Assembly: GCA_026120035.1 (NCBI GenBank)
Contig: JALRME010000024.1
Location: forward strand, 372,001-436,000
Length of the DNA: 64,000 nucleotides
Direction: 5' to 3'
Origin: Coleophoma eucalyptorum
Taxonomy: Eukaryota > Ascomycota > Leotiomycetes > Helotiales > Dermateaceae
Positions 32,789 through 44,610 of this stretch are shown here, one piece after another. How positions within the stretch are numbered: the first letter of the stretch is position 1; each line of letters starts with the position of its first letter. Under the pieces are notes generated by a model. That model ran no database searches. It saw only the letters and a program-made list of their open reading frames with translations, and was not told the origin of the DNA. The position numbers and the translations under genes were made by a program.

Positions 32789-33583
32789 ATGCCACTCATT
32801 GATCCCGTCACCATGTCCAGCTCTGGAGCCAAAGCTCAGAGCTCCTCTTCAAAACTCATCCTGCCCGTCGAGCTCCTCCCTTCAGAAGTTGCGCGAATCT
32901 TCACGCATGTCCATCCGGTCCTCCTGCTTTCAGCTTACTATGCACGATTCCAGTCCCTGGTTGCGGATCCAGTCCACACCCTCCTTTCTGGACTCCTGCC
33001 ATTGGCAATCACCCAGATCCTCTATGCAGTGCTCTGCCTGCCAGCCACAAAATCGGACAAGAAACCAGCCTCGAAGAAGAAGTTGAACGCGCCCAAGAAA
33101 TCGAGCAATGACAGTCTTCTATCCAAGGCATATGTAAGTCTGGAAGCATGCGGGAGAGTGACCAAGCTAATGGATTTTCAGACTATCTTCTTCGCCCTTG
33201 TGCTTTCACTCCTGTCTGTCCCCGTCCTAGCCGCTGTACAGGTCCTCTTCGGAGCGCCCATAACGACACATATCTTCCACACGCTCCTGGGATCTGCCCA
33301 CATTGCTCTCCTGGCAGCCTTCCCGCTCATCTATGTGCATGGAGCGGACAGCGCGAAGTGGATGGAAATTGCCTCGGCGTACAGCCCTGCGGACGAGATC
33401 TTTGGGGGGTCAGTAGGATGCTTGGTTGGAGCTTGGTTGGGAGCTGTCCCCATACCCTTGGACTGGGACCGGGAATGGCAGAAGTGGCCTGTGACTATTG
33501 TCACGGGTGCTTATATGGGATACGTTGTGGGCAAGCTGGTTGGTGGACGGTTGCTGAAAGGGAAACGGATTGAATTCGATTGA
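32789..33583 (+). CDS. GPI11: GPI-anchor synthesis protein Gpi11 (PIG-F)
   Basis: The gene has two exons, 32789..33133 and 33182..33583, giving 248 aa. The start MPLIDPVTM (Kozak ACC ATG) is preferred; in-frame ATGs at 32750 and 32813 are alternatives. About six membrane segments are seen. A Lys/Ser-rich cytosolic loop at residues about 90-115 precedes the intron. The C-terminal signature is GGSVGCLVGAWLGAVPIPLD, WDREWQKWPVTIVTGAYMG and YVVGKLVGG. Gpi11 is the ER membrane partner of the Gpi7 and Gpi13 ethanolamine-phosphate transferases in late GPI assembly. The 48-nt intron is in frame and stop-free (GTAAGT, GCTAAT, CAG). Reading through would insert 16 residues that do not fit the family. 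Confidence 0.9.
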   Translation: MPLIDPVTMSSSGAKAQSSSSKLILPVELLPSEVARIFTHVHPVLLLSAYYARFQSLVADPVHTLLSGLLPLAITQILYAVLCLPATKSDKKPASKKKLNAPKKSSNDSLLSKAYVSLEACGRVTKLMDFQTIFFALVLSLLSVPVLAAVQVLFGAPITTHIFHTLLGSAHIALLAAFPLIYVHGADSAKWMEIASAYSPADEIFGGSVGCLVGAWLGAVPIPLDWDREWQKWPVTIVTGAYMGYVVGKLVGGRLLKGKRIEFD

Positions 33584-36500
33584 ATGTTGAGCATTGCTGC
33601 CGTTTTAGATGGAACTTACAACAACAAACTCGAGCCACAAGTCACTTGCAGAGAATTGGAAGGCGGGTGAACTCACAACCAAAGTGTAAGACTGGTTCAA
33701 CTGGTTCGTGAGACCCAATATATCGGTATTGATCCAGCCTTCTGCATTCGGACGTTGGTAGCAGGTTTTGATGGGTTGTAGTTGACCATCCGACTACAAG
33801 GAGTAGATTGTAGCCGAGGAATCAACCACAATTGTCCTCCCACATGTCTTCAGAACCAAGTTCAAAGAAAGCCCTGAATGGAGGAGAACAAATTTGAATT
33901 TTCTACCCAGCTCTTAACAAGAACTAAATATATCTTGTTGTCGTGAGCTCAAGTGTCCAATTACCTTCCTAGAATAGGCACACTACAGCCTACTGAATAA
34001 CTGCACTCGAGCAAATGACCGACAACCCACCCCTAAGTATATGTATGTAACAGCGTTGTTCAAATCCTATTTGTAAGTATGAGAGAGACAGTGGTCAAGG
34101 ATAATACACATCGAAGGGGATATGACTGAAGGGTACGAATCCCCCAATGCCACTAAATGTTCATGAACTTTACACTATGTTTAATTGCATGCATAACTTA
34201 CGACAAGCCTCCGCGGCAGTGATATGCAGGATTTGCAGGCACTTTTACAGCACCTCGTTGGGAGAGAGACTAGTGGATAAGAAATGGTTGTCTCAATATT
34301 TGCGGGCAACAGGTGATGAGAACATACTACTTCTTTAACGCATTGTTTTGAACCGCAAGGACAAGTCTACTGCAGCCCAGAATAAGGAAGGGGAGGGGAT
34401 GGATGTGCTGGCTTGCAGCGAGAAATCGGATCTCTTCCATGCTCTACCCGAGCGTCAAGAATACATATTGTGGTTACAAATGATGAGAGCAGAAGGTTGC
34501 ATTATAGAATTTCCCTCGACGTCAGCTTATGCAGCCCCGGATGCATATTGCATGCAGACTGCATTCATGTCTCCACTGTGTAGGACGATTAACTGCTAGT
34601 TGACACCGAGCAGCTCTTTTTAAATCGAGCATGCGAGCGTCAGGATTACGGAGGGCTCCACAACCATGGTAACTCAATGTAGAATCAATTCCCGCGTGGT
34701 TTAAACATGATGTTAGAATTGCCCTGCGCCCCACGCTTCACGTACTTCACAGGCGCATTTCTTCGATATGCTCGCGTAACTGGCCTGAAGCATTGAAATC
34801 GAAAGCCTAATGATTCTGCCCAGAGTAGGCAATTGCACAGCCTGCCACTGCATCCAGCGGACATTAAACATAACGATTCTATTAACAGACATGATGCGAT
34901 GCACATCCTGACATATTTTGCAGCATGAAACTTTTTCCTTCGTGCCATTAGTCTCGCAAGTTTTCAGATATATCAACAAACAGACCACGAGGAGGTCCAA
35001 TGAGAAAAGGGTTTATCTGGTAGCCTTGTGCGTAAACTTCCGCCAAGGTGATCGGTTGCTGCAGGGGCCGATAAAAAAGCAAAGAGCCTGCGGACGTCCA
35101 ATGTAATAGAAAAAAAAAAAGAATATAGAATTCTCAAATGATTCTTGGCTTTCAACATAATAAGCATGCCAAGTACCCTTCCAAGAACCCCGCATTGTAT
35201 AGCCGCTCCAAGAATGCTAAGTATCCAACATTCTTGGACACAAGAAATCCAAGATGTTTTCATTGGACCAAAAGTAAGCCCCAAAGTGCAAGAGAGCTTG
35301 GTAAGGCTTGATCTGACTTCGAGTTCTGTTCTCGATCAAAAGTCTTCGAAGTCTACGAATGGAAAAATAAAAAGAGAAAACGAACAAAGTTGAAATCGTA
35401 TACCCATCAATCAACTGATCTCGAGGCGGAAGTATAGTATGCGCTCACTAGAATATGGGTTTTTGCCGCGATCCCTGACTTTCCCGTATATTCGTATCGC
35501 ATATACTAGGAGGATTTCGGGCTCGAGATGATTTCAGCATCTCAACCAAGACCATGCCTAGTTAAGTTTGAAAACACCATCAACCGAAAGTCTGATAAGA
35601 GGTCTCGCAATCTATGTGGATCAAAAACGAGTTAGATTCGGTGTCCTCTTGGGGTCTCCAGTATCTAAAATAGATAGATAGCTCAGCAATGAAGTAAGTG
35701 CCAAAATACACTGACAATAGCTCGTCTGCTCTCTCTCATCCGCAAGTATTACAAGCACGAGATTCGGCCGGACCATGACTTCAGGTCTAACCAAGTCGGA
35801 CATTCTCTCCGAGGATGGCGTTGTATGGTCGGTCTACGAGCTGAACAAAGGCGGCACCCGGGAGAAGTGGTTGAGCATACGACCTCTTTCCATTTGTGCG
35901 AGAGACTACCGATACTCTGCCACTAAGTGTATCCAACGGGTGCTCGACATTGTGGATTATGAGTTGCTGGCTCACACGACGAAAGTCAAACAGCACTAGG
36001 TCTGATGAAAGTCGAGAGAGTTTTGGCCACGTTATGAAGATCCATATCCGCATCCGTTAGAAACAAGGTTGGAAATTTGGAATGCCGAGACAATCTTCTT
36101 CACTCCGGAGCGAAGAGTCTGCAGATAGCAGCGGGGAATGTCCCTCGTAATGAAGATGACAGGAGGACAGCGCCTCGGGCGACTGAGCCAAGCTCCAGCC
36201 TTAAGCCCCATTCCAAAGAGCCGTCAATTTGTAGGGCAGCTGAGAATCCCACCACTACCATGACTTCTCGTGGCGGCACCTAACCTAGCCCCAACACCAC
36301 GCTAAAGGCACCAAAGCTTGCTTCTTTTGCACTTGGCATGCAACGAACCTGCCCGTTCCATCGATGCGAACAGTTACAGCAAGCCTTCACTGATAAGGTG
36401 TCGGAAGGATCATTGCAGGTGGGAATGAAAGGCACAATATGTGCGCGTAATTCGCAACTCGGTTAGCTTGGATAGGTGAAGCTCGAGTCGTGGGTGATTG

Positions 36501-37320
36501 ATTAATGGTTGGAGGATGAAATGAACATGCGTGGAAGGAAGAAGGATGCTGGGAACTAGGCTTATCATGGTATCTGCCAAGAAAAGGGTGAGGGGGACAT
36601 TGCGCAACTGATAGCAACGGTCATGGCACGAGCTGTGAATAATTACCATTATAGTATGCGCAGATCTTATCAATTTATCTTCATCAATCATTTCAAGATT
36701 GCAAGATGTAGCATCATTAGCAGCACTAGCAGCAATAAGCAGTCCCACTCTATCTGAATCGCCCAATATGATCCCGTTGGTTGTGAACCATGATGCTGTC
36801 TTGTGACCAATCCTGGCCAGGAAGGATTGGGGAGTGAGGGTATTCTGAACACCCTGGTCGGGCCAGAAATCTTATTCCAGAGAGGAGTTCTAGAAATCTG
36901 CCTTCTTCGGTCCTGGGATGGGGTTAGGCCAAAGACGAAGGGAGGCTGACGGCGTGGTCACAGCCACAACGACCTCACTAAAGTCGTACGTCGTCCAACC
37001 CGAGGGGAAAGATGTGTGCTGGGTTCAGGTGATACCAGACCATAGTCTGAAGCATATTGTTCTCGTTGCCCAGCTTTGCGTCCATTGGAGCGTCCACCGA
37101 GCACAGGCAAGGCAAGTTGTTGATTGATTGGACCCGGGTCAGGTTTGATGTTTTGCAACTGAAGCTTTTTTCTCGTCTTGGCAACGACACAACCGGCGAC
37201 CCTGCTCAAGTTGCTTCATTTCCAGCAATTCTCCTATCGGGGAGTCCCTTTTGGACTCGGTCCGATACAGCAATTAGCATAGCTATGGCGAAGATGTACC
37301 GACCACCACACACCGAGATC

Positions 37321-37362
37321 GAGTCGAGTTGAGTCGAGTCGAGTCGGGTCGGGCTGGGTCGA
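37321..37362 (+). repeat. GAGTC/GGGTC tandem pentamer stretch
   Basis: About eight imperfect copies of GAGTC, GAGTT, GGGTC or GGCTG occur in a row about 1.15 kb upstream of the permease ATG. TGACTC-like cores on the minus strand resemble part of a Gcn4/CpcA site (TGACTCA) only loosely. Confidence 0.5.
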
Positions 37363-37470
37363 GACCGGCCTTAGCGTGCAAGCAGCACGCCTCGCCTGGC
37401 ACTTGCTTGGATTGCAGACGGGCAGACGCGAGCCACAACCACAACGAGAGCACAAGCGGCCGTCGTCTCC

Positions 37471-37505
37471 CCACACGCACACACGCACACGCACTCGCAC
37501 ACGCG
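37471..37505 (+). repeat. CA-rich microsatellite (CACACG units)
   Basis: Alternating CA/CG dinucleotides run for about 35 bp. The stretch is purine-pyrimidine alternating, so it could adopt Z-DNA. It lies in the upstream region of the amino-acid permease. Confidence 0.55.
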
Positions 37506-38513
37506 AGCGAACCGACCTCCATCTCCATCGCTCGGCCCCAGTGCAGGGTCCAATAGCCGAGAGGGATCAGCCTCCTTGCTTCGACTGGAGTCCAGCGCCC
37601 AGTGCGGCTCTTCTATTGGTCCCCGGGGGCTCATCGTTCCCTTTCTTATCGGCTTGGCTCACTAGTCCTTCCAGAGTCGCACTGGTGGTGATTGGTTGCA
37701 CGATTCCCCGGTATCAGCTGAATTGTCTTTCCTGCCTGTCATGCTTTTCTACGTGAAGTGTACATTGTACCACCAGCTGTCTCAAGTTACGGCCTCGCCG
37801 ATGTTGGCTGCCCGTGGCTCGAGGGTGGCCGTGCTGGTCTTCACTGAGCCATGAGTCGCTGTCGATTTTCTAGAACGGAAGTAAGTAAGAGACTGGCCTT
37901 GAGGATAGGATCGACGTCGAGGGGTAGGTTGGTTGGAGTGTGCCTAATGCCCATATGCTGCATGTAAGAACCCCTCGCGGCTGGAACACCAGAAGATCTG
38001 CCTTGTTTGCCGTTGACGGGCTGAATGCAATGGAGCGTGTTCAGCGTCCCCAGACATGTCCGACTGGTGTTAGAGAAGGCTGTCGACTTCGAGCTGGTAG
38101 GACCAGATCCCGTGTGGCTGCATGGGAAAGCCCCAGAATCCCGCTGCTAACCTGGTCCGGACAACTCAGGATATTTCGATAGGTTGGGCAGACCACATTC
38201 CTTCCTTCCGATGAAGAACATCTAGGCGCTTTTAGGACTGGTCTTGGTGCATATCGGACAAGGTTTGACGCAAGATACACGGCCTGCCTGCGGACTCAAC
38301 CCTGCCACGGATTAACCTCAGGCTACTCCAGCTTAGATCCACCCAGGGCCAGCGTGGGAAGTTTGGATGTGGAGGAGAACGAGGCGGATGGTTGTAACAA
38401 TCTCGGTCACCTAGGCGAGCAGCTCCCAAGTATAAGTACACTTTGTCCTCGCACCACATTCCTAGGTCATTTTCCTCTGTATCCACAACTTCTTCCTTCA
38501 CCTTGTCGTCATA

Positions 38514-40480
38514 ATGGAATCGAAAGAGAAATACAATGTCGATGAGACGCAGATGCCGCACGAACATGCCGGCTCCGAGGGTAGCGACGTCAAGAATGAT
38601 CGCATCGGTGAGGCTGCTGACCTCTACGGCGATATTGCAACTGCCGAGGAGATGGGCTATGTTACCAGAGGATTGAAGTCCAGACATATCCAGTTTATTG
38701 CTCTTGGTGGAACCATTGGTATGCTTCCCTCACCTAGACATCAACCCGCCGGATCTTCCTCGACCCTGAACTCTCTCCCTTTCTCGACCATATTCTGACA
38801 ACTTTCTCTTTGCAGGTACCGGTCTTTTCTTGGGCATCGGTTCTGCCTTCACTCGCGCTGGACCATTATCCGTCCTCCTCGGCTACAGCTTCACTGGTGT
38901 AGCTGTCTTTGGAATGATGCAGTGCCTGGGAGAGATGGCCACCTGGCTCCCTCTTCCTGGATCTATTCCCCAATTCGCAGCTCGCTACGCCGATGACGCT
39001 CTTGGATTTGCTGTGGGATGGAATAACTGGTACTCTGCTGCCATCACTCTCTGCGCCGAGATTTCTGCTGCGTCCATCGTCATCAATTATTGGGAAGGCG
39101 CAAACCACATCAATGTGAGTAGAACCCTAGCAACTACTTTTCTGTCCTCAGGATTTTTCTGGGGGTGGGCTCTCCCGAAAATTTCAAACTTAGCAGCCAT
39201 TTGCAAAGACAAAATGCTAACGCAAACGCTAGGTTGGTGTATGGATTGCGATCATCATCGTTCTTGTCCTTTGCTTGAACATCTTTGCTGTTTCGATCTA
39301 CGGTGAAGCAGAGTTTGTCTTCGCCAGTGTCAAGATCATCACTATCATCGGTCTCTTGATCATGGCCTTCATCGTCGATCTTGGTGGAAACCCAAGACAT
39401 GATCGTCTTGGTTTCAGGTTCTGGAAGAATGGACTTGCTATGCACGAATACGACGGAAAGGGAGACACTGGTCGATTCCTTGGGCTCTTCTCTGTGTTAG
39501 TCAATGCTGCATTCTCGTACGGAGGTGTGGAAATGGTTGCCGTTGCCGCTGGTGAAGCCGAGAACCCCCGCAAGAACATTCCTAAGGCCGTCCGAAGGGT
39601 TTTCTGGCGTATTCTTTTCTTCTATGTCCTTGGTACCCTTGCTATCGGCGTCCTCGTTTCCTCCAAGGACGAGCACTTGCTGGCTGCGCAGGCAGCTGAC
39701 GCTGCTGGCGCTGCTCGCTCTCCATGGGTTATTGGCATTGTCAATGCAGGCATTCCAGTTCTGCCTAGCATTATCAACGCCGTCATCTTGACTTCTGCCT
39801 CGTCATCAGCAAACGCCTTCTTGTACAGTGGTTCCCGTTACCTCTTCGCTCTCGCTCAGAACAAGCAAGCTCCACGCTTCTTGCTCAAGTGCAGTAAGGC
39901 AGGTGTCCCAATTTATTGCGTCTTGATCACCGCCTCCATCTCTCTTTTGACCTTCCTCTCTCTTGGAAAGGGTGGTGCATCCACAGCCTTTACCTGGTTC
40001 CAGAACTTGACAACCATCGCCAATCTCTTCACCTGGTGCGTTATCTGCGTCTCGTACATCAAGTTCCACGCCGCTTTGAAGGCCCAAGGTGTCGACAGAA
40101 ACACCCTGGTATTCAGAAGTCGCTTCCAGCCATACACTGCCTGGGCGTCCTTGATCTTCTTTTCCTTGATCATTCTGTTCAACAACTTCAACGTCTTCGT
40201 GCACGGCCAATGGAGCATTGACGACTTCCTAGCTGCGTAAGTACCACCTTTCGCCCCTTACAGTAACCCGAGCTGTGCTAACTTACTTCCTAGCTATATT
40301 GGTATTCCAATCTTCTTCGGACTCTACCTCTTCTGGAAGGTCTTCAAGCGCACTTCCTTCAGAGATCCAAGTGAGGCCGACATTACTAGTGGCAAAGCAG
40401 CGCTTGATCTTGAGGATGGGACCTGGCCCGATCAGACTCCACGCAACGCCCTTGAGAAATTCTGGTTCTGGCTGTGCTAG
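38514..40480 (+). CDS. Amino-acid permease, AAT/YAT family (Dip5-like)
   Basis: The gene has four exons, 38514..38718, 38816..39114, 39233..40236 and 40294..40480, giving 564 aa. The hydrophilic N-terminus of about 55 residues ends in RGLKSRHIQFIALGGTIGTG, the family signature at helix 1. About 12 transmembrane helices follow. Further landmarks are GEMATWLPLPGSIPQFAARY, VGWNNWYSAAITLCAEISAA, FWKNGLAMHEYDGKGDTGRF, YGGVEMVAVAAGEAENPRKN and SASSSANAFLYSGSRYL. The C-terminus is cytosolic and ends FWFWLC. It is a proton-coupled amino-acid importer of the plasma membrane. Similarity by eye is nearest to dicarboxylic amino-acid permeases, but specificity is not secure. Introns 1 and 2 are long for this window (97 and 118 nt). 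The large empty upstream region suggests complex nitrogen regulation. Confidence 0.93.
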
Positions 40481-42564
40481 TTAGTTAAATATGTATGTTG
40501 TGTCGAACATGGATTATGTAATGTGTTAGATAGATAGATGGCTATGTGATATCCAATTTGAGTTTTGTCATCATACTTGCCCTGTTCCGCTTTACTTACA
40601 TGATCAATAACTTCGATGACTTGCCAGCTAATTCGTGATTGACTACGAACACTGCCCAAGCATTTGTGCCAGTGGTATGTCAACCTTAATTTTGATGTTT
40701 TTTCTTTATTTTTACGTGACATATATTTCCCTCGCTTGATGCCACGGGAAACCTAAGCGACGAAGATGGGTCGAAGATGTCGAGCATGACCACCCGGGCT
40801 CGTGAGTTGACCATTCGCTCGTGCTTTCAACTAGATGTTGCCAGGGTAGTGCACTCACTCCCCTATCTTCCAGCATCGAAAGGTTCCAACAGTTGGGCCA
40901 TAATTGCCCTTGAAGTTTGGTGTCGCGCCTTGTCCTACGTCCAGATGTATGTAACAGGGATTAGGTTGACCAAATCGCCAAAGCCAACTTCGCTGGCTCA
41001 GAGGCTGTGATTTCTATCGCGGTTGGTCCCTACGTTTGTAATGGTAGTCTTGAGATGAATATACCGTGGTCAAAGTGCATTTGCCTGCTGCTAGTATACC
41101 AGCAAAGGTTCGTTGTGGTGAGGAGTCCGCGCCGCCCGGGAGTGTCTGCATGCTTGTGGACTTCGTAGACCCGATCTTCGGATCGTGAACTTCAGCGACT
41201 GGGGTCTGGGGATGGTTACAGTACTTGACAGAATGATAGCTTTGGCGTTCAGAGCTGGTAACAATAGTAGAACTTTTTTTGGAGGGGGAGAATTGGGGGT
41301 GTTGATCTAGCTTAAGAGAAAGGTCGCCGCTCCTACCGCTCGCTCGCTTCGTCTGCGCCCTTTCACAATGACATGCCGTAAGCACTACTGGCTGAACTAA
41401 CCTCACCACACAATTCTCCCAACAAATAAAGTCACAGCGATGTGTGACAACGGCTATTTTGGCTAAATAAACCCATGTCCTGCAGTCATCCACTTATTGG
41501 GCACTACTACTTTCTTGAGGCGAACGCCCGTGGAGTTGATTTATCTTAGAGATTACTGCACATCGCTGTGGTGTTGTCTAATGAGCCCCTCGGTATTTTG
41601 TAGTTGTTGACAGCACGAAGTTCCTATGGTTGCTTATTCATTAATTAAGGGCTTAGTTCAAGGAGCTTTGAGTCAGTTTTACTCCTTCGTGTTAACCTCC
41701 GAGATTCCATGTTTAATCATCGTCCATCGCACTTGCTCTGTTGCACAGTTTTCTCACCTACTTGCATAGTCATGCCATAGGAATGTTGGGCCCCAAATTG
41801 TTTATTCACCATGTTCCATTTCTTAGCTCAGAATCATCCTCCTTTTCCGCTTCGGATTAATGGCTTCTTAAATCACAAATTGTTCTAGCAGTCATTACTA
41901 AATTGTACGCCCCAGAACTTATATAAACAGGTACAGCTTCATCATCACTTATTTCTTCATGACAAAATATTATTGAAGTACCCAAGTCAAAGCCAAACAT
42001 GAATCTGTTACCATACATTCTTACTACCACTACCATGGTGGTGGCAGCATCGACCACCAATAATACATCTCAATGCTACACCTCAAACTTACCATCCCTC
42101 ACACCACCCACAGAAAGCCAAGTAATCTCATGGGGGTAACCAAGCTTCACGTTAGCCAACGGTGCCTTGTGCTGTTCCTCGCTCTCTGAAAACTGAGTGG
42201 GACTCAACGACATTGATAGAAAGGTCCTCGAGCTTCTCGCGCAATGAGCCGCTTATGTATGAGAAGCGACTCGCTTTGAAGCGACTCTCGATGCTGTTAA
42301 TGTGCCATCAGGAAATGCTGCAGTTATTGATAGAGCTGCTGCTGCTGCGGATTCCACAAAGTCTCCGCTGCCGCGGATGACTGTGCGAGGAGTGTTGAGG
42401 ATACATTCGAGATTGGACGGCACAATATGGCGCCGGATTCCTTCCTGACGACGACGTGAAGAGTTGGTAGGCTGGAATAGTCAGAACAGATGCGATTGCT
42501 CCGCATCTGAGGCAAAGAAAACCATATATTCTACCAAACAACATGGGTTTTCAAACCTTCTAAT
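40481..42564. other. Intergenic, no gene seen
   Basis: The spacer is 2.1 kb between the convergent permease and Zn2Cys6 genes. A 159-codon minus-strand frame at 41014-41493 shows scattered Cys, Ser and Lys but no domain, and I do not call it. Confidence 0.5.
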
Positions 42565-43876
42565 TCATGAATCATCGAGCTTCACCTCTCCTCGAATGAG
42601 TCTGAGAGGGAAGTCCATCGTCCAGAGCCATTCACTAGGCATTATACCCGCGATACCATTTATGGCCACTTCTGCAACCATACGGTCGCCTGTACCGTGA
42701 AACCACCACGCTTTATCGTCCTCAAAGATCTTCAGCAAAGAGAAACCTCTCGCCAATAACGCCATGGCAATTGGGTCCTTCGCTTGTAGCATCTCCACGA
42801 ACCTGGGTGGCAATCTATGAAGTACCGCAGCTATCTCCTGCTCAATAAAAGAGACGTCCATAAGTCCACTTGCAACTAAGTTATATGTCGTAGTGAAGTC
42901 TTCGGAGGCTAGCTCATATATCTCAATATCCTCAGCCGTTGCAAAACTGTTGTAAAAATGCGCTGATAGAACTGCTAGGTCCTGCTTAGCAATGTCCCGG
43001 AATAACGGGTACTTGCATTCATCGATGGCAGGCCTCGGCGGCAACTGTGATTGAAGCTGGTTGCTAAACACATGGCTTTTTATCAGTTTCGGCGCCAGTT
43101 TTTCGGATAGTAATTTCAAGCCCTTGCAGAGATGAAAGGTTTGCAAATGCTTATCTATTGTGAAGGGATCGGAGACGTCATTAAAATGGCTGCTAAGCCA
43201 TGTGATATGAACCAGAAGAATAGCGGTTGCAAATATGACATCTACATGCTCCGTGTCATCCTGCGATATTGTTGCTCGATACAGCCGTAACGTTTTGTCA
43301 ATGTAGAATCTGGATGCTTGAGATATCTTCTGATCGTTGGGACTGTGGGCTGAGAGGTGTAAGGACGACACAGCCAATAAAGCACTTAACACGAGCTCGG
43401 ATGTAAAGGCAATTTGAGGTATATCAACTTCCCATAACGGATATGATGAACCTGGAAGATATGATGGAAGCGAATGCCGTTTTGGTAGAGAGCATGTGAC
43501 TCTAGTATAATGGTGCATGAGTTGAAGCTCCAGGAGATGAGAAGGTTGCCCAAGATTGACCGCATTAGGCCTTGGTACTATGGGCCGCGAGATGGACAGT
43601 TGCCCAGCAGGGAGTATGTGTCGGGGTTGCGAGACCCTCACTGTGTTGATCGGCTTCTCCTGACTCTCATACTCGCAGTGCTTTAGGTCTACAAAATGCT
43701 TGGAGCATGGACCACAGACTGGATGAATTTCATCACACTGCTCTTTGTCAGCACATGAGAACATAAGCAAGACGGATTCGCACCTTCACTCGGCGCCTCT
43801 TGCATGTTACGCAACCTTGTCTTGACTTCTTGTACTGCTTCTTTTTTCTCGAAGCGCGAACCGGCTGCTCTGCCAT
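42565..43876 (-). CDS. Zn2Cys6 transcription factor, Upc2-like type
   Basis: The gene has two exons, complement(42565..43737, 43784..43876), giving 421 aa. The 46-nt intron (GTGCGA donor, GCTGAC branch, CAG) splits the zinc cluster, so the long frame alone shows only half of it. The joined N-terminus has basic RKKKQYKKSRQGC, then C-VT-C-KRRRVK-C-DEIHPV-C-GP-C and a last Cys nine residues later (KHFVDLKHC). The KKSRxGCxxCKxRRVKCDE pattern is that of Upc2/sterol-type regulators. The rest resembles a fungal-specific factor-2 domain: LELQLMHHYTRVTC, VLSALLAVSSLHLSAHSP and a C-terminal helical region. It is a nuclear regulator with unknown targets. The ATG at 43876 is the first in this frame after upstream stops. 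Confidence 0.88.
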
Positions 43877-44610
43877 AGCGGCGATTCAGTTCAGGTAACT
43901 GATGTTGATAGATCCTTCTGTGGTCAGTATTGTGGAAGGTATTCTTGATGTTCAGGAGTATTGCTGATGTTTTGGTCTTTTTTGACATCAATATCGAGAC
44001 AGGGGTATACGTGAAATGTAGTTAGATCAGCTGTCAGCGTGGCGGATCCGGCAATTGATGAATATACTAAATCCGGATAAAAGGCCATCAAGTACGGGGG
44101 CGATAAGCGAGATCTCCTTTCCTACGACATCGTGAGGTTCAAGGACTCTGCGTCAAAGCGCTCTTCCTAATCAGAAAGCTGTGGAACTTCAACATGAGGT
44201 AGCTAGGCTGTTGGAATGGCACGTTTTGTGTTTGGGAGTTGTGCAAGTTCAGAATATGTTGGACATGGTCCACGTTCGGACTGCAAGACCATTTAATCAC
44301 TAAGTTCGCCACAACCATTCACAGCGAGAGAGTTGGAGTTTGAGATATAATCAACGGCAGCGTTCCATCCACCTTCCCATCCCGTCTGGCTTAGGCAACA
44401 GCATTGCCGCTGAAAAAAAAGATTACAAGCAGAGAGCTAATTCGTGGAAAGCCAAAAAAGCAAAGAAATGTTAGATTCGCTTGGTCATTAAGTGCCAAAG
44501 TGACCCACTAAATTCTAGCGTGTCGTCTCCGTCGCGTCTCCCCGCCTGTTCAAAATCGCGACTTTAGATCTTCCAGTTCTCAAGTAGCCAAACAATCAGG
44601 CTGCCTCAAT
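43877..44610. other. Divergent promoter region
   Basis: This 0.73-kb region lies between the Zn2Cys6 gene (-) and MGS1 (+). No further gene is seen. A poly-A run lies at 44413-44420. Confidence 0.5.

Larger units (their letters stand above)
33584..38513. other. 4.9-kb region without a supported protein gene
   Basis: This is the longest gene-free stretch. All open frames are short (up to about 126 codons), overlap in several frames and show no domain. The first part is AT-rich. The last 1.5 kb before the amino-acid permease is GC-rich and holds a GAGTC-type tandem stretch (37321-37362) and a CA-rich stretch (37471-37505). It may include a long regulated promoter and leader of the permease, or non-coding RNA genes. 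Confidence 0.5.

Noticed and set aside
37376..37756. 126-codon plus-strand frame with an Arg/Thr/His repeat
   Set aside because: The repeat is the translation of a CA-rich microsatellite.
41014..41493. 159-codon minus-strand frame
   Set aside because: Its composition is random-like and no domain is seen.
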